Below, piece by piece: positions 8,135 to 8,662 of a stretch of 8,662 bases of DNA. The translations under genes and the position numbers were made by a program. The DNA comes from Comamonadaceae bacterium. GTDB taxonomy: Bacteria; Pseudomonadota; Gammaproteobacteria; Burkholderiales; Burkholderiaceae. Under the pieces are notes generated by a model. The model ran no database searches and was not told the origin of the DNA. It was given only the letters and a program-made list of their open reading frames with translations. The stretch covers positions 1-8,662 of the forward strand of contig CANCGU010000108.1 in NCBI GenBank assembly GCA_947377705.1, given 5' to 3'. Numbering within the stretch: position 1 is the stretch's first letter; the number at the start of each line of letters is the position of its first letter.

Positions 8135-8163
8135 AAAAAAGCCGCCTTCATGGCGGCTTTTTT
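8135..8163. terminator. Bidirectional Rho-independent terminator between DUF192 gene and sodB
   Basis: A perfect 12-bp inverted repeat, AAAAAAGCCGCC (8135-8146) and GGCGGCTTTTTT (8152-8163), surrounds a 5-base loop. Both strands end in six T residues, so it can stop the plus-strand DUF192 transcript (stop codon at 8122) and the converging minus-strand sodB transcript (stop codon at 8198). Confidence 0.93.
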
Positions 8164-8169
8164 GCTTCA

Positions 8170-8185
8170 ACGGGAACAAGCCCGT
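8170..8185 (-). repeat. Small hairpin just after the sodB stop
   Basis: Arms ACGGG (8170-8174) and CCCGT (8181-8185) flank a 6-base loop, 12 bases after the sodB stop codon. There is no T run, so it is not itself a terminator. It could be a 3' stem that protects the message, or chance. Confidence 0.3.
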
Positions 8186-8197
8186 CAAGGCGCTGAA

Positions 8198-8662
8198 TTA
8201 AGCGAAGTTGCTTTCAGCAAAAGACCAGTTCACCAAGTGGTCGAGGAACGTCTCAACGAACTTAGGACGCATGTTGCGGTAGTCGATGTAGTAAGCGTGT
8301 TCCCACACGTCCACAGTCAACACAGCTTTGTCGCCCGTGGTCAAAGGGGTGCCTGCAGCGCCCATGTTGACGATGTCCACAGAACCGTCCGCTTTTTTGA
8401 CCAACCAAGTCCAGCCAGACCCAAAGTTGCCCACGGCGCTTTTGACGAAGGCTTCTTTGAAAGCCGCGTAGCTGCCGAATTTGGCATTGATGGCCGCAGC
8501 CAAAGCACCTGTCGGTTCGCCGCCGCCTTGTGGCTTCATGCAGTTCCAGAAGAAGGTGTGGTTCCAGATTTGGGCGGCGTTGTTGTAGATGCCACCGCTG
8601 GATTTCTTGACAATTTCTTCGAGCGACATGGCTTCGAATTCAGTGCCTTTTTGCAGGTTGTT
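8198..8662 (-). CDS. sodB: Iron superoxide dismutase, 5' end cut by window edge
   Basis: SodB converts superoxide to H2O2 and O2 in the cytoplasm. The reverse strand reads 154 codons plus stop from the right edge in one frame, starting NNLQKGTEF. This aligns with E. coli SodB from about residue 40, so the first 39 or so residues, including metal ligand His27, lie outside. The other metal ligands are present: the His in NNAAQIWNHTF (visible residues 27-37) and the Asp and His in DVWEHAYYIDYRN. The Gln in NNAAQ corresponds to Gln69 of E. coli SodB, and AGTPLTT follows the Fe-type pattern, so I call Fe over Mn. The ATG at 8629 is internal and is not the start. The gene converges on the DUF192 gene and shares its terminator. 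Confidence 0.97.
   Translation of the reverse strand, partial: NNLQKGTEFEAMSLEEIVKKSSGGIYNNAAQIWNHTFFWNCMKPQGGGEPTGALAAAINAKFGSYAAFKEAFVKSAVGNFGSGWTWLVKKADGSVDIVNMGAAGTPLTTGDKAVLTVDVWEHAYYIDYRNMRPKFVETFLDHLVNWSFAESNFA

Noticed and set aside
8627..8629. ATG at 8629 as the sodB start
   Set aside because: The frame continues without a stop to the right edge, and the upstream residues match conserved SodB sequence, so this Met is internal.
1..8662. Mobile element, phage, CRISPR or defence system
   Set aside because: I saw no transposase, integrase, direct-repeat arrays, tRNA attachment site or foreign-looking gene cluster. Every large frame with support is a conserved housekeeping gene or a common family.

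Overview
This window is an ordinary stretch of core chromosome from a betaproteobacterium. I place it in the order Burkholderiales and most likely the family Comamonadaceae. That rests on protein similarity recalled from memory (the icd / DUF192 divergent pair next to clpS-clpA, and a yebC-purD-hemF cluster), on moderately GC-rich coding sequence, and on the aerobic enzyme set; no search was run. I see no phage, insertion sequence, CRISPR array, tRNA, rRNA or defence island, and no undescribed system. Nearly all of the window is coding and no gene-free stretch exceeds about 150 bases.

Layout, left to right. Bases 1-3371 hold a tightly packed minus-strand operon, transcribed yebC (3371-2652), purD (2655-1348), a PlsC-type acyltransferase (about 1327-698), then hemF (692 to beyond the left edge). 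The genes overlap or lie only a few bases apart, so translation is probably coupled. Bases 3372-3514 carry a candidate yebC -10 element and the Rho-independent terminator of clpA. Bases 3515-7572 hold a second minus-strand run: icd (7572-6298), clpS (6308-5961, overlapping the end of icd by 11 bases) and clpA (5848-3515). An AT-rich 112-base gap before clpA holds a candidate clpA promoter. Bases 7573-7678 are a divergent promoter region between icd and a plus-strand gene for an exported DUF192 protein (7679-8122). That gene converges on sodB (minus strand, 8198 to beyond the right edge), and a strong 12-bp-stem bidirectional terminator lies between them.

How the genes work together. ClpA and ClpS form the AAA+ unfoldase and N-degron adaptor that feed ClpP; all key residues are intact in both. 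Icd is the NADP-dependent isocitrate dehydrogenase of the TCA cycle and keeps the serine at which E. coli Icd is phosphorylated. The left operon joins a translation/transcription factor (YebC/PmpR), a purine-synthesis step (PurD), a lipid acyltransferase and the oxygen-dependent haem step (HemF). SodB is an iron-type superoxide dismutase. Both edge genes (hemF, sodB) are cut by the window, not broken. The less routine points are small: the icd/clpS overlap, the acyltransferase between purD and hemF, short palindromes at two promoters, and a possibly leaderless DUF192 gene.
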